Shown: positions 57,506-64,000 of the stretch, in pieces
Numbering within the stretch: the first letter of the stretch is position 1
Layout of the letters: every line of letters starts with the position of its first letter
Origin: Amycolatopsis mediterranei
Lineage (GTDB): Bacteria; Actinomycetota; Actinomycetes; Mycobacteriales; Pseudonocardiaceae
Direction: 5' to 3'
Length of the DNA stretch: 64,000 bases
NCBI RefSeq assembly: GCF_026017845.1
Contig: NZ_CP100416.1
Coordinates: 2,407,489 to 2,471,488, forward strand
Made by a program: the position numbers and the translations under genes
The notes under the pieces: model-generated
Seen by the model: only the letters and a program-made list of their open reading frames with translations
Databases searched by the model: none
Told to the model about the DNA's origin: nothing

Positions 57506-59689
57506 ATGGTGATCATGAGACCCCTCGCCGTGCTCCGACACGACCTGCCGGCCTCACTGGTCGTCTTCCTCGTAGCCGTTCCCCTGTCCCTCGGCATCGC
57601 CCTCGCTTCGGGGGCCCCGGTCGCCGCCGGGCTGGTGGCCGCCGTCGTCGGCGGCATCGTCGCCGGCGCGCTCGGCGGCTCCGTGCTGCAAGTCAGCGGG
57701 CCCGCCGCCGGCCTGACCGTGGTCATGGCCGAAACCATCCAGACGTTCGGGTGGGTCGTCACCTGCGCGATCACCGTCGCCGCCGGCGCGTGCCAGATCC
57801 TGCTGGGGCTGAGCCGCATCGCGCGTGCCGCGCTGGCCATCTCGCCGGCGATCGTGCACGGCATGCTGGCCGGCATCGGCGTCACGATCGTGCTCGGCCA
57901 GCTGCACGTCATCCTCGGCGGCAAGGCCCAGAGCTCGGCCGTGGAGAACGTCGCCGAGCTGCCCGCCCAGATCATCGCCCACCACGACGCCGCCACCATC
58001 GTCGGCCTGATCACCATCGGCCTGCTGCTGCTCTGGCCGAAGCTGCCGGCCGCGGTCCGCAAGGTGCCGGGGCCGCTCGCCGCGATCGCGGTGGCCACGG
58101 TGGTGTCGGTGGTGTCCGGGATGACGCTCCCGCGCGTCGAACTGCCCGGTGACCTGCTGAACGTCCACCTCGTCCCGCAGCTGCCGGACGGCGGCTGGAG
58201 CGGGTTCGCCCTCGCCGTCGTCACGATCGCGCTGATCGCCAGCGTGGAGAGCCTGCTCTCGGCGGTCGCGGTCGACCGCATGCACACCGGGCCGCGCGCC
58301 AACCTCGACCGCGAGCTGGTCGGGCAGGGCGCGGCCAACATGCTCTCCGGCGCGCTGGGCGGCCTGCCCGTCACCGGCGTCATCGTCCGCAGCTCCACCA
58401 ACGTCACCGCCGGGGCGAAGTCCCGGGCGTCGGCGGTGCTGCACGGTGTCTGGGTGCTGCTGTTCGTCGTCCTGCTCGCCGGGCTGATCCAGAGCATCCC
58501 GCTGGCCGCGCTGGCCGGGCTGCTCGTGCACGTCGGCGCGAAGCTGGTCAACCCCGGGCACATGAAGACCGTGCTGGCCCACGGCGACCTGCCCGTGTAC
58601 CTGCTCACCCTCGCCGGCGTCGTGGTGTTCGACCTGCTCACCGGCGTGCTGGCGGGCATCGGGCTGGCGGTGGTGCTGATGCTGCGCCGCACGGTCTGGT
58701 CGGGTATCCACATCGAACGGGAGGGTGACGACTGGCGCGTCGTCGTCGAAGGTGTGCTGACGTTCCTGTCGGTGCCGCGGCTGTCGAAGGTGCTCGGGAC
58801 CGTCCCGGGCGGGGTCACCGTGCGGCTGGAACTGGTCGTCGACTACCTCGACCACGCCGCGTTCGAGAGCCTGCACACCTGGCAGCAGGCGCACGAGCGC
58901 GCCGGCGGCACGGTGGAGGTCGACGAAGTCGGCCACCCGTGGTTCGGCGAGGGCAAGGCGGGCCGCCCGACGCGGTCCCGGGTCGCCGCGAGCCGGGCGG
59001 TGCCGCGCTGGCTGGCGCCGTGGTCGGAGTGGCAGGCGGCGGAAGCGGTCGAGATCCCGGCCCAGCAGACCCGACGCGGCGCCACGGAGTTCCACCGCCG
59101 CGCGGCCCCGCTGCTGCGTGACACGCTGTCGGGCCTGGCCGACGGCCAGCGGCCGCGCACCCTGTTCATCACCTGCGGTGATTCCCGGATCGTGCCGAAC
59201 CTGATCACGACGAGCGGGCCGGGCGACCTGTTCACCATCCGCAACATCGGCAACCTGGTCCCGCCGGGCCAGGCGGACGCGTCGATGAACGCCTCGATCG
59301 AGTACGCGGTGGGCGTCCTCGGGGTCGAGGAGATCGTGGTGTGCGGCCACTCGAGCTGCGGTGCGATGGCGGCACTGGCCGACGGTCCGCCGCCGGGGCC
59401 GCTGTCGGCCTGGCTGCGCCACGCGGAACCGAGCGCGCACCGGCTGGGCTCGGCCACCCTCGACGGCGCGGTCCCGGACCGGGAGGGCGATCGGCTGGCG
59501 CTGCACAACGTCCTCCAGCAGCTGGAGCACCTGCGCGAGTACCCGGCGGTGGCGGCGGCCGAGCCGGCCGGGAAGCTGCAGCTGACGGGGATGTACTTCC
59601 ACGTCGGCGACGCCCAGGTGTACCTGTTCGACGCGGCCGGGCGGACGTTCCGCCCGGCCGGGGCGCCGGTGGTGGTGCCGGGCGCCTGA
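57506..59689 (+). CDS. SulP anion transporter fused to a beta-carbonic anhydrase (2)
   Basis: A 727-residue paralogue of the gene before it with the same three-part plan: SulP membrane domain (about 10-385; SLVVFLVAVPLSLGIALASG, GGSVLQVSGPAAGLTVVMAE), STAS-like domain (about 405-490), and beta-carbonic anhydrase with Cys557, Asp559, Arg561, His615 and Cys618 (TCGDSRI, CGHSSCGAMAAL). All catalytic residues are kept, so both copies look active. The two differ mainly in the linker between STAS and anhydrase domains. Probably arose by tandem duplication. bioD starts 181 bases downstream. Confidence 0.9.
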   Translation: MVIMRPLAVLRHDLPASLVVFLVAVPLSLGIALASGAPVAAGLVAAVVGGIVAGALGGSVLQVSGPAAGLTVVMAETIQTFGWVVTCAITVAAGACQILLGLSRIARAALAISPAIVHGMLAGIGVTIVLGQLHVILGGKAQSSAVENVAELPAQIIAHHDAATIVGLITIGLLLLWPKLPAAVRKVPGPLAAIAVATVVSVVSGMTLPRVELPGDLLNVHLVPQLPDGGWSGFALAVVTIALIASVESLLSAVAVDRMHTGPRANLDRELVGQGAANMLSGALGGLPVTGVIVRSSTNVTAGAKSRASAVLHGVWVLLFVVLLAGLIQSIPLAALAGLLVHVGAKLVNPGHMKTVLAHGDLPVYLLTLAGVVVFDLLTGVLAGIGLAVVLMLRRTVWSGIHIEREGDDWRVVVEGVLTFLSVPRLSKVLGTVPGGVTVRLELVVDYLDHAAFESLHTWQQAHERAGGTVEVDEVGHPWFGEGKAGRPTRSRVAASRAVPRWLAPWSEWQAAEAVEIPAQQTRRGATEFHRRAAPLLRDTLSGLADGQRPRTLFITCGDSRIVPNLITTSGPGDLFTIRNIGNLVPPGQADASMNASIEYAVGVLGVEEIVVCGHSSCGAMAALADGPPPGPLSAWLRHAEPSAHRLGSATLDGAVPDREGDRLALHNVLQQLEHLREYPAVAAAEPAGKLQLTGMYFHVGDAQVYLFDAAGRTFRPAGAPVVVPGA

Positions 59690-59870
59690 CCCGCCGGTCG
59701 CGTTGCCCGAGGTGCGAGCCGGGTCCGCTTCCGGCGGGCCCGGCTCGCTCCGCACGGTCGCCGCGGCCCGCCTCCGCAGGCCCGTGAAGCCCGGCGCCGC
59801 GCGGGCCGCCGGCCGCCCTGACCACGGCCCGCGTGCGCGCCCCGCCCCGGAGTCACTATGTTGATGGCCC

Positions 59871-60596
59871 GTGACCATGCTGGTGATGACGGGGACCGGG
59901 ACCGGGGTCGGCAAGACGATCACCACGGCGGCGATCGCGGCCCTGGCGGTGGCCGGGGGACAGCGGGTGGCCGTGCTGAAGCCGGCCCAGACCGGGGTGC
60001 GGCCCGATGAGCCGGGTGACCTCCAGGACGTCGTCCGCCTCGCGGGGCCGGACGTCACCACGCGCGAACTGCGCCGCTACCCGGATCCCCTGTCACCGGA
60101 GGCCGCCGCCCGGCGCAGTGGGCTGCCGTCGCTCGATCCCGGCGAAATCGCCCAAGCCGCGTCCGACCTCGACACCGCGCACGACCTCACCCTCATCGAG
60201 GGCGCCGGCGGGCTGCTCGTGCGTTTCGACCGCGCCGGCGCGAGCCTCGCCGACGTCGCCTGGTCGCTCGGCTCGCTCGTGATCATCGTGGCCGAGGCCG
60301 GGCTCGGCACGCTGAACGCCACCGCGCTCACCGCCGAGGTCGCCGGCAAGCGCGGGCTGACCGTCGCCGGCGTGATCATCGGCGCGTGGCCGGCCGAACC
60401 GGACCTCGCGGCGCTGTCCAACCTCGAAGACCTGCCGGTCGCGGCGGGGGCACCCCTGCTCGGCGTGCTGCCCGCCGGCATCGGCCGGTCCTCCCGCGAG
60501 GACTTCCTGGCCGCGGCGCGGGCCGGGCTCTCGCCGTGGTTCGGCGGCGAATTCGACCCGGAACTTTTCGCTGGTTGCGCTTCCGCCGGGAAGTGA
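59871..60596 (+). CDS. bioD: Dethiobiotin synthetase
   Basis: Closes the ureido ring of dethiobiotin from DAPA, CO2 and ATP, so it consumes CO2 directly. The 241-residue protein has the P-loop GTGTGVGKT near 8-16, VLKPAQTG near 35-42, IEGAGGLLVRF near 109-119 and a C-terminal nucleotide region. Starts at GTG; TATGTT about 12 bases upstream could be a -10 box, and no Shine-Dalgarno sequence is seen, so the transcript may be leaderless. bioB follows after 78 bases. Confidence 0.95.
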   Translation: MTMLVMTGTGTGVGKTITTAAIAALAVAGGQRVAVLKPAQTGVRPDEPGDLQDVVRLAGPDVTTRELRRYPDPLSPEAAARRSGLPSLDPGEIAQAASDLDTAHDLTLIEGAGGLLVRFDRAGASLADVAWSLGSLVIIVAEAGLGTLNATALTAEVAGKRGLTVAGVIIGAWPAEPDLAALSNLEDLPVAAGAPLLGVLPAGIGRSSREDFLAAARAGLSPWFGGEFDPELFAGCASAGK

Positions 60597-60674
60597 CCTG
60601 CATCGCTGTCGCCTCGACGCACCTTCGTGCACGATGAGGGACGCTTTCCGCACCACCTCGATCAAGGAGCCGCC

Positions 60675-61751
60675 GTGACCGCAGTCCCGGACACCGATGT
60701 CAGTGACAGCCGGGGCTCCGCCCCGGGCCGGGGGCTCCGCCACCCGGAGCCCCCGAAGGATGTCCTCGCCCTGGCACGCGAGCAGGTCCTCGAAAACGGC
60801 GTCGGCCTCGGTGAACAGCAGGTCCTCGACGTGCTCCGGCTGCCCGACGACCGGCTGCCCGACCTCCTCGCTCTGGCGCACGAGGTGCGGATGCGCTGGT
60901 GCGGGCCGGAGGTCGAGGTCGAAGGCATCATCAGCCTGAAGACCGGCGGCTGCCCCGAGGACTGCCACTTCTGCTCCCAGTCCGGCCGCTTCCCGACGCC
61001 GGTGCGCTCGGCGTGGCTCGACATCCCGAACCTGGTCAAGGCCGCCCGGCAGACCGCCGAAACCGGCGCGACGGAGTTCTGCATCGTCGCCGCCGTCCGC
61101 GGGCCGGACCAGCGGCTGCTCTCGCAGGTCCGCGAGGGCGTTCGCGCGATCCGCGCGGACGGGAACGACATCCAGATCGCCTGCTCGCTGGGCATGCTGA
61201 CGCAGGAGCAGGTCGACGAGCTCGTCGACATGGGCGTCCACCGCTACAACCACAACCTCGAGACGGCGCGTTCGCACTTCCCGTCGGTGGTCACGACGCA
61301 CACGTGGGAAGAGCGCTGGGACACCCTGCGCATGGTCGCCGACGCGGGCATGGAGGTCTGCTGCGGCGGCATCATCGGCATGGGGGAGACGGTCGAGCAG
61401 CGCGCGGAGTTCGCTGTGCAGCTGGCCGAGCTGAACCCGCACGAGGTGCCGATGAACTTCCTCATCCCGCAGCCGGGCACGCCGTACGAGCACTACGAGA
61501 TCGTCGAGGGTCGCGACGCGCTGCGGACGGTCGCGGCGTTCCGGCTCGCGATGCCGCGCACGATGCTGCGCTTCGCCGGCGGCCGCGAGCTCACGCTGGG
61601 CGACCTCGGTGCGGAGCAGGGCATGCTCGGCGGGATCAACGCGATCATCGTCGGCAACTACCTGACCAACCTGGGCCGGCCGGCTTCGGCGGACCTGGAG
61701 ATGCTGGACGAGCTCAAGATGCCCATCAAGGCCCTCAGTGACAGCCTCTGA
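60675..61751 (+). CDS. bioB: Biotin synthase
   Basis: Radical-SAM enzyme that inserts sulfur into dethiobiotin. The 358-residue protein has the SAM cluster CPEDCHFC (Cys93, Cys97, Cys100), [22 protein letters not shown] and [18 protein letters not shown] five bases before GTG 60675 defines the start. The first 28 residues are odd: residues 12-28 ([17 protein letters not shown]) are encoded by a copy of the double-hairpin repeat that is otherwise intergenic. The normal family N-terminus begins at [12 protein letters not shown]. The stop is overlapped by bsaP. Confidence 0.95.
   Translation: MTAVPDTDVSDSRGSAPGRGLRHPEPPKDVLALAREQVLENGVGLGEQQVLDVLRLPDDRLPDLLALAHEVRMRWCGPEVEVEGIISLKTGGCPEDCHFCSQSGRFPTPVRSAWLDIPNLVKAARQTAETGATEFCIVAAVRGPDQRLLSQVREGVRAIRADGNDIQIACSLGMLTQEQVDELVDMGVHRYNHNLETARSHFPSVVTTHTWEERWDTLRMVADAGMEVCCGGIIGMGETVEQRAEFAVQLAELNPHEVPMNFLIPQPGTPYEHYEIVEGRDALRTVAAFRLAMPRTMLRFAGGRELTLGDLGAEQGMLGGINAIIVGNYLTNLGRPASADLEMLDELKMPIKALSDSL
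60710..60757. repeat. Double-hairpin repeat, copy 4, inside bioB
   Basis: CCGGGGCTCCGCCCCGGGCC followed by GGGGGCTCCGCCACCCGGAG and CCCCCGAA, almost the exact reverse complement of the copies at 24061 and 38950. It is 48 bases (16 codons) long and therefore keeps the bioB frame; both hairpins remain perfect. Confidence 0.85.
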
Positions 61752-61941
61752 CGCGGCCTTTTGTGTCCACTGTGGACAGCAGTTGCCGGGTGGGGCGGAC
61801 CACCCGGCGTGCCACAACCCCCGGACGGCGCTGGAACCACCGCGCTACTGCACGTTCTGCGCGCGCCGGCTGGTGGTCCAGGTGAGCCCGCTCGGCTGGA
61901 CGGCCCGCTGCAGCCGCCACGGCGAGACCGCGAGCGGCTGA
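61738..61941 (+). CDS. bsaP: Biotin synthase auxiliary protein
   Basis: A 67-residue Cys-rich protein corresponding to Rv1590. Cysteines are at 9 and 12 (FCVHCGQQ), 25, 38 and 41 (YCTFCARR) and 58. In mycobacteria this protein carries an iron-sulfur cluster and helps biotin synthase regain its sacrificed sulfur cluster for repeated turnover. The GTG start lies inside the last codons of bioB (14-base overlap), so the two are translationally coupled, which fits a one-to-one helper. Confidence 0.85.
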   Translation: MTASDAAFCVHCGQQLPGGADHPACHNPRTALEPPRYCTFCARRLVVQVSPLGWTARCSRHGETASG

Positions 61942-61953
61942 CGGCGGCGTGGG

Positions 61954-62023
61954 GTAACGAACCGGATCGTTCATCAGTGGGGCGGGCCGGCTGGTGCGGC
62001 GCGGTGACGAACCGGATCGTTCA
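61954..62023. repeat. Two direct copies of a 20-bp palindrome-containing sequence
   Basis: GTAACGAACCGGATCGTTCA at 61954-61973 and GTGACGAACCGGATCGTTCA at 62004-62023, exactly 50 bases apart (about five helical turns). Each contains GAAC-N6-GTTC symmetry. They lie between bsaP and the DUF2567 gene, so they may be a paired operator or the promoter region of the downstream gene. Confidence 0.6.
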
Positions 62024-62125
62024 GCACGAGTCCGCACGGTCCGCGTCGGCGACACGGCGAGCGGCTCACCCCGCCCACGCCTCGACCGGTTACGCTCGGT
62101 GGCACTGTTGCAGGAGGGAGTCCTG

Positions 62126-62722
62126 GTGAGTGAGTCGTCGGGGCCCGCGCACCGGCCGTCGGCCGTCGCCGGCCCGTGGTCGGTGCCCGTGCTGGTCCGG
62201 GAGCGGCGGCCGCGCGTCGTCGTGAAGGCCGACCTGCTGCCCGCCATCAGCGTGCTCGGCACCCTGAGCCTGCTGAGCTTCCCGCTCGCCTTCGCGTGGT
62301 CGCGGCTCGCGCCGCCGGAGCGGGTGCGCATCGTCGCCGCCGACGGCACCCAGGGCGCCCTGGAGCTGGAGAGCTGGCACCGGTTCGACGACCTGGCCGT
62401 CTTCGGCTTCCTCACGCTCGGGCTGGGGATCGTCGTCGGCGTCGTCTGCTGGCTGCTGCGCGAACGGCGCGGGCCGGTGGTCTTCCTCGCCGCGGTGCTC
62501 GGCGTCGCGCTCGCCGGCGCGCTCGCCATGCTGCTCGGCGTCGGCTGGGCGAACAGCCACTACGCCATCTCCAGCCCGCCCGCGCTGGGTTCGGTGATCG
62601 AACTGGCGCCACGCCTGGAGTCGTGGTGGGTGCTGCTGACCGGCCCGCTCGGCGTGTCGATCGCCTACAGCCTGCTGACCACCTGGAACGGGCGCGACGA
62701 CCTGGGTCGCCGCCTCGGCTGA
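62126..62722 (+). CDS. DUF2567 membrane protein
   Basis: A 198-residue protein matching Rv1591, which also follows bioB and bsaP in M. tuberculosis. A polar N-terminus (about 1-38) precedes four hydrophobic helices (about 42-62, 88-112, 118-140, 168-188), with an extracytoplasmic loop carrying WSRLAPPERVRIVAADGTQG. CAGGAGGGAG lies five bases before the GTG. Function is unknown; the conserved neighbourhood is the only hint of a tie to biotin. Confidence 0.85.
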   Translation: MSESSGPAHRPSAVAGPWSVPVLVRERRPRVVVKADLLPAISVLGTLSLLSFPLAFAWSRLAPPERVRIVAADGTQGALELESWHRFDDLAVFGFLTLGLGIVVGVVCWLLRERRGPVVFLAAVLGVALAGALAMLLGVGWANSHYAISSPPALGSVIELAPRLESWWVLLTGPLGVSIAYSLLTTWNGRDDLGRRLG

Positions 62723-62770
62723 CCGCTTTCCCCTAAGGTGGTGTCCGTCACCTACAGGGGGGATCCAGCA

Positions 62771-63811
62771 GTGACCGAGGACATCGAGGTTTCGCGGCAC
62801 AACGCCGTCCGCTTTCCCGGCATCAGCCCGCGCGCGTACGAGCACCCGGTGGACCGCGGCGCGCTCGCCACGTTGCGCGCGGTGCCGGGCTTCGCCCAGG
62901 TCGTGAAGGCGGTTTCGGGCTTCTACAACGAGCGCGGCGAGCGGCTGATGGCGCTGGCGTCGTCGATCCGCGTCGGGCCGAAGCAGTACCCGGAGCTCGA
63001 GCGGCTGCGCCACGAATGCGCCGAGACGCTGGACCTGCCCGCGGTGCCGAACCTGTTCGTCTTCCAGAACGCGCAGATCCAGGCGCAGACGGTCGGCATG
63101 GACGAGCCGTTCATCGCGATCAGCACCGGGCTCGTCGAGCTGATGAACCAGGAGTCCCTGCGATTCGTGCTCGGCCACGAGATGGGGCACGTGCTCTCCG
63201 GGCACGCGGTCTACCGCACGATCATGGTGCGCCTGATCAGCCTGCAGCTGGCGATGTCCTGGACGCCGGTCAGCGCGCTCGGCATCCGCGCGATCATCGC
63301 GGCGCTGCGCGAGTGGTTCCGCAAGGCCGAGCTGTCGTGCGACCGCGCCGGCCTGCTGTGCAGCCAGGACCCGACGGCGGCGCTGCGCGCCCAGATCCAG
63401 GTGGCGGGCGGCATCGACCCGGCGCGCATCGACGTCCCGTCGTTCCTGCAGCAGGCCGCGGAATACGAGTCGGTCGAGGACATCCGCGACAGCTTCCTCA
63501 AGCTGAAGTCGGTCGAGACGGAGTCGCACCCGTTCGCGGTGGTGCGCGCGGCGCAGCTGCAGAAGTGGGCGGCCTCGGAGAACTACCGCGCGATCCTGGC
63601 GGGCGACTACGTGCGCCGGGATGCCGAAAGCCCGTCGTCGGACTGGAAGGACGACCTGAAGTCGGCGGCCCAGTCGTACAAGGAATCGTGGAACTCGTCG
63701 ACGGACCCGCTGACGAAGGTGTTCAGCGACGTCGGCGAAGCGGTTTCGGGCGCCGCGGGCAAGGTGTGGAACAAGTTCGGCAACGGGAACGGGAACGGCG
63801 CCGCGGACTGA
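62771..63811 (+). CDS. M48 family zinc metalloprotease
   Basis: A 346-residue HtpX/Ste24-type peptidase. The zinc motif is LGHEMGHVLSGH (His-Glu-x-x-His) near 137, and the third ligand is the Glu in KAELSCDRAGLL. Hydrophobic stretches after the zinc motif (VSALGIRAIIAAL) may anchor it in the membrane. The C-terminal 60 residues are polar and end in a GNGNGNG repeat. AGGGGGG precedes GTG 62771. Expected to degrade damaged membrane or cell-surface proteins; the substrates here are unknown. Confidence 0.87.
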   Translation: MTEDIEVSRHNAVRFPGISPRAYEHPVDRGALATLRAVPGFAQVVKAVSGFYNERGERLMALASSIRVGPKQYPELERLRHECAETLDLPAVPNLFVFQNAQIQAQTVGMDEPFIAISTGLVELMNQESLRFVLGHEMGHVLSGHAVYRTIMVRLISLQLAMSWTPVSALGIRAIIAALREWFRKAELSCDRAGLLCSQDPTAALRAQIQVAGGIDPARIDVPSFLQQAAEYESVEDIRDSFLKLKSVETESHPFAVVRAAQLQKWAASENYRAILAGDYVRRDAESPSSDWKDDLKSAAQSYKESWNSSTDPLTKVFSDVGEAVSGAAGKVWNKFGNGNGNGAAD

Positions 63812-63812
63812 G

Positions 63813-64000
63813 TCAGTTCAAGCTGGCCGGGCGGCTCAGATCGGTCAGCTCGCCCGGCGGCAGCGGCACCGCGCCCAGCGTGTTCAGGAAGCCCGCTTCC
63901 CGCGTCAGCAGGCGGCAGGCGATGCGGAGCCGGCGCAGCGGGTGGCGTTCCTCCAGCAACCGCTGGCGGTCCTCCAGCGGCAGCAGGCAGTCCGCCGCCA
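63813..64000 (-). CDS. LON substrate-binding-domain protein, 3' part
   Basis: Only the last 62 codons are inside the window; the gene continues past the right edge. They read AADCLLPLEDRQRLLEERHP, then LRRLRIACRLLTREAGFLNT and an end LTDLSRPASLN. The L-P-L-x-D-R-x-x-L-L-E pattern with the following R-L-x-x-A-x-x-L-L-x-R-E helix is typical of the C-terminus of actinobacterial stand-alone LON N-terminal-domain (ATP-dependent protease La-like) proteins. Convergent with the M48 gene; the stops are one base apart. Confidence 0.65.
   Translation of the reverse strand, partial: AADCLLPLEDRQRLLEERHPLRRLRIACRLLTREAGFLNTLGAVPLPPGELTDLSRPASLN

Noticed and set aside
53559-61941. A complete biotin operon
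   Set aside because: bioF is not present and terminator or promoter signals break the stretch, so it is a locus of several transcripts and not one operon.
61954-62023. BioQ (biotin regulator) operators
   Set aside because: The sites have GAAC...GTTC symmetry as in BioQ boxes, but the spacer is 6 bases rather than the 3 I associate with BioQ, and they lie after, not before, the bio genes.

Overview
ORGANISM. The window is very GC rich, uses GTG starts heavily (and a few TTG), has many 4-base ATGA/GTGA gene overlaps, and carries an actinobacterial respiratory set: a di-haem QcrC, a Rieske protein with an extended N-terminus, and a CtaF-type oxidase subunit. Gene order from about 3.3 to 52 kb follows the Mycobacterium tuberculosis stretch lipA-lipB-sucB-pepA-ilvE-cobT-(IscA-like)-adoK-asnB-ctaC-ctaE/qcrCAB-trpD-Rv2191-Rv2190c-pimB, with insertions. 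The bioB-bsaP-DUF2567 order matches Rv1589-Rv1591. I infer a filamentous actinomycete of the Pseudonocardiaceae, most likely Amycolatopsis or a close relative. It is a core chromosomal region: no rRNA, tRNA, transposase, integrase, phage or CRISPR feature was seen. LAYOUT. 0-5.3 kb: a symmetrical 21-bp repeat structure, an L,D-transpeptidase lipoprotein, patatin-like and DedA membrane proteins, lipoyl synthase and a short-chain dehydrogenase. 5.3-13.3 kb: two TetR-type regulators around a flavin/F420 oxidoreductase, then lipB, a PAP2 phosphatase, an epimerase, the two-lipoyl-domain E2 acyltransferase sucB and dihydrolipoamide dehydrogenase. Lipoate synthesis, attachment and use are therefore close together. 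13.5-22.9 kb: small unknown genes, a SUKH-fold protein, a TAXI/TRAP solute uptake pair, pepA, membrane and DUF402 proteins, and ilvE. 23-31.5 kb: cobT, a solitary ispD, a GntR regulator translationally coupled to purC, an aldo/keto reductase, an ErpA/IscA-type protein and adoK. 31.8-44 kb: asnB divergent from ctaC-ctaF; an AraC/GlxA regulator divergent from an EamA exporter; trpD with a degenerate receiver protein; then ctaE-qcrC-qcrA-qcrB. Together these encode much of the actinobacterial bc1-aa3 respiratory supercomplex. 44-53.4 kb: a standalone Lrp-type sensor domain, a second 21-bp repeat structure, a DnaQ/UvrC-like nuclease divergent from a coiled-coil NYN protein, an NlpC/P60 cell-wall protein behind a long untranslated leader, the mannosyltransferase pimB', a kinase-like protein lacking its P-loop lysine, an SRPBCC protein and a cytochrome P450. 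53.5-62 kb: a biotin locus, bioA - two tandem SulP-transporter/beta-carbonic-anhydrase fusions - bioD - bioB - bsaP. 62-64 kb: a DUF2567 membrane protein, an M48 metalloprotease and the 3' end of a LON substrate-binding-domain gene. HOW IT FITS TOGETHER. The most striking arrangement is the biotin locus. BioD consumes CO2 and biotin enzymes consume bicarbonate, and here two predicted bicarbonate transporter/CO2-hydrating fusions sit where bioF is often found. The most striking non-coding features are (i) two intergenic structures built from opposing tandem arrays of degenerate 21-bp units, and (ii) a roughly 47-bp double-hairpin repeat present four times, one copy lying in frame inside the 5' end of bioB.
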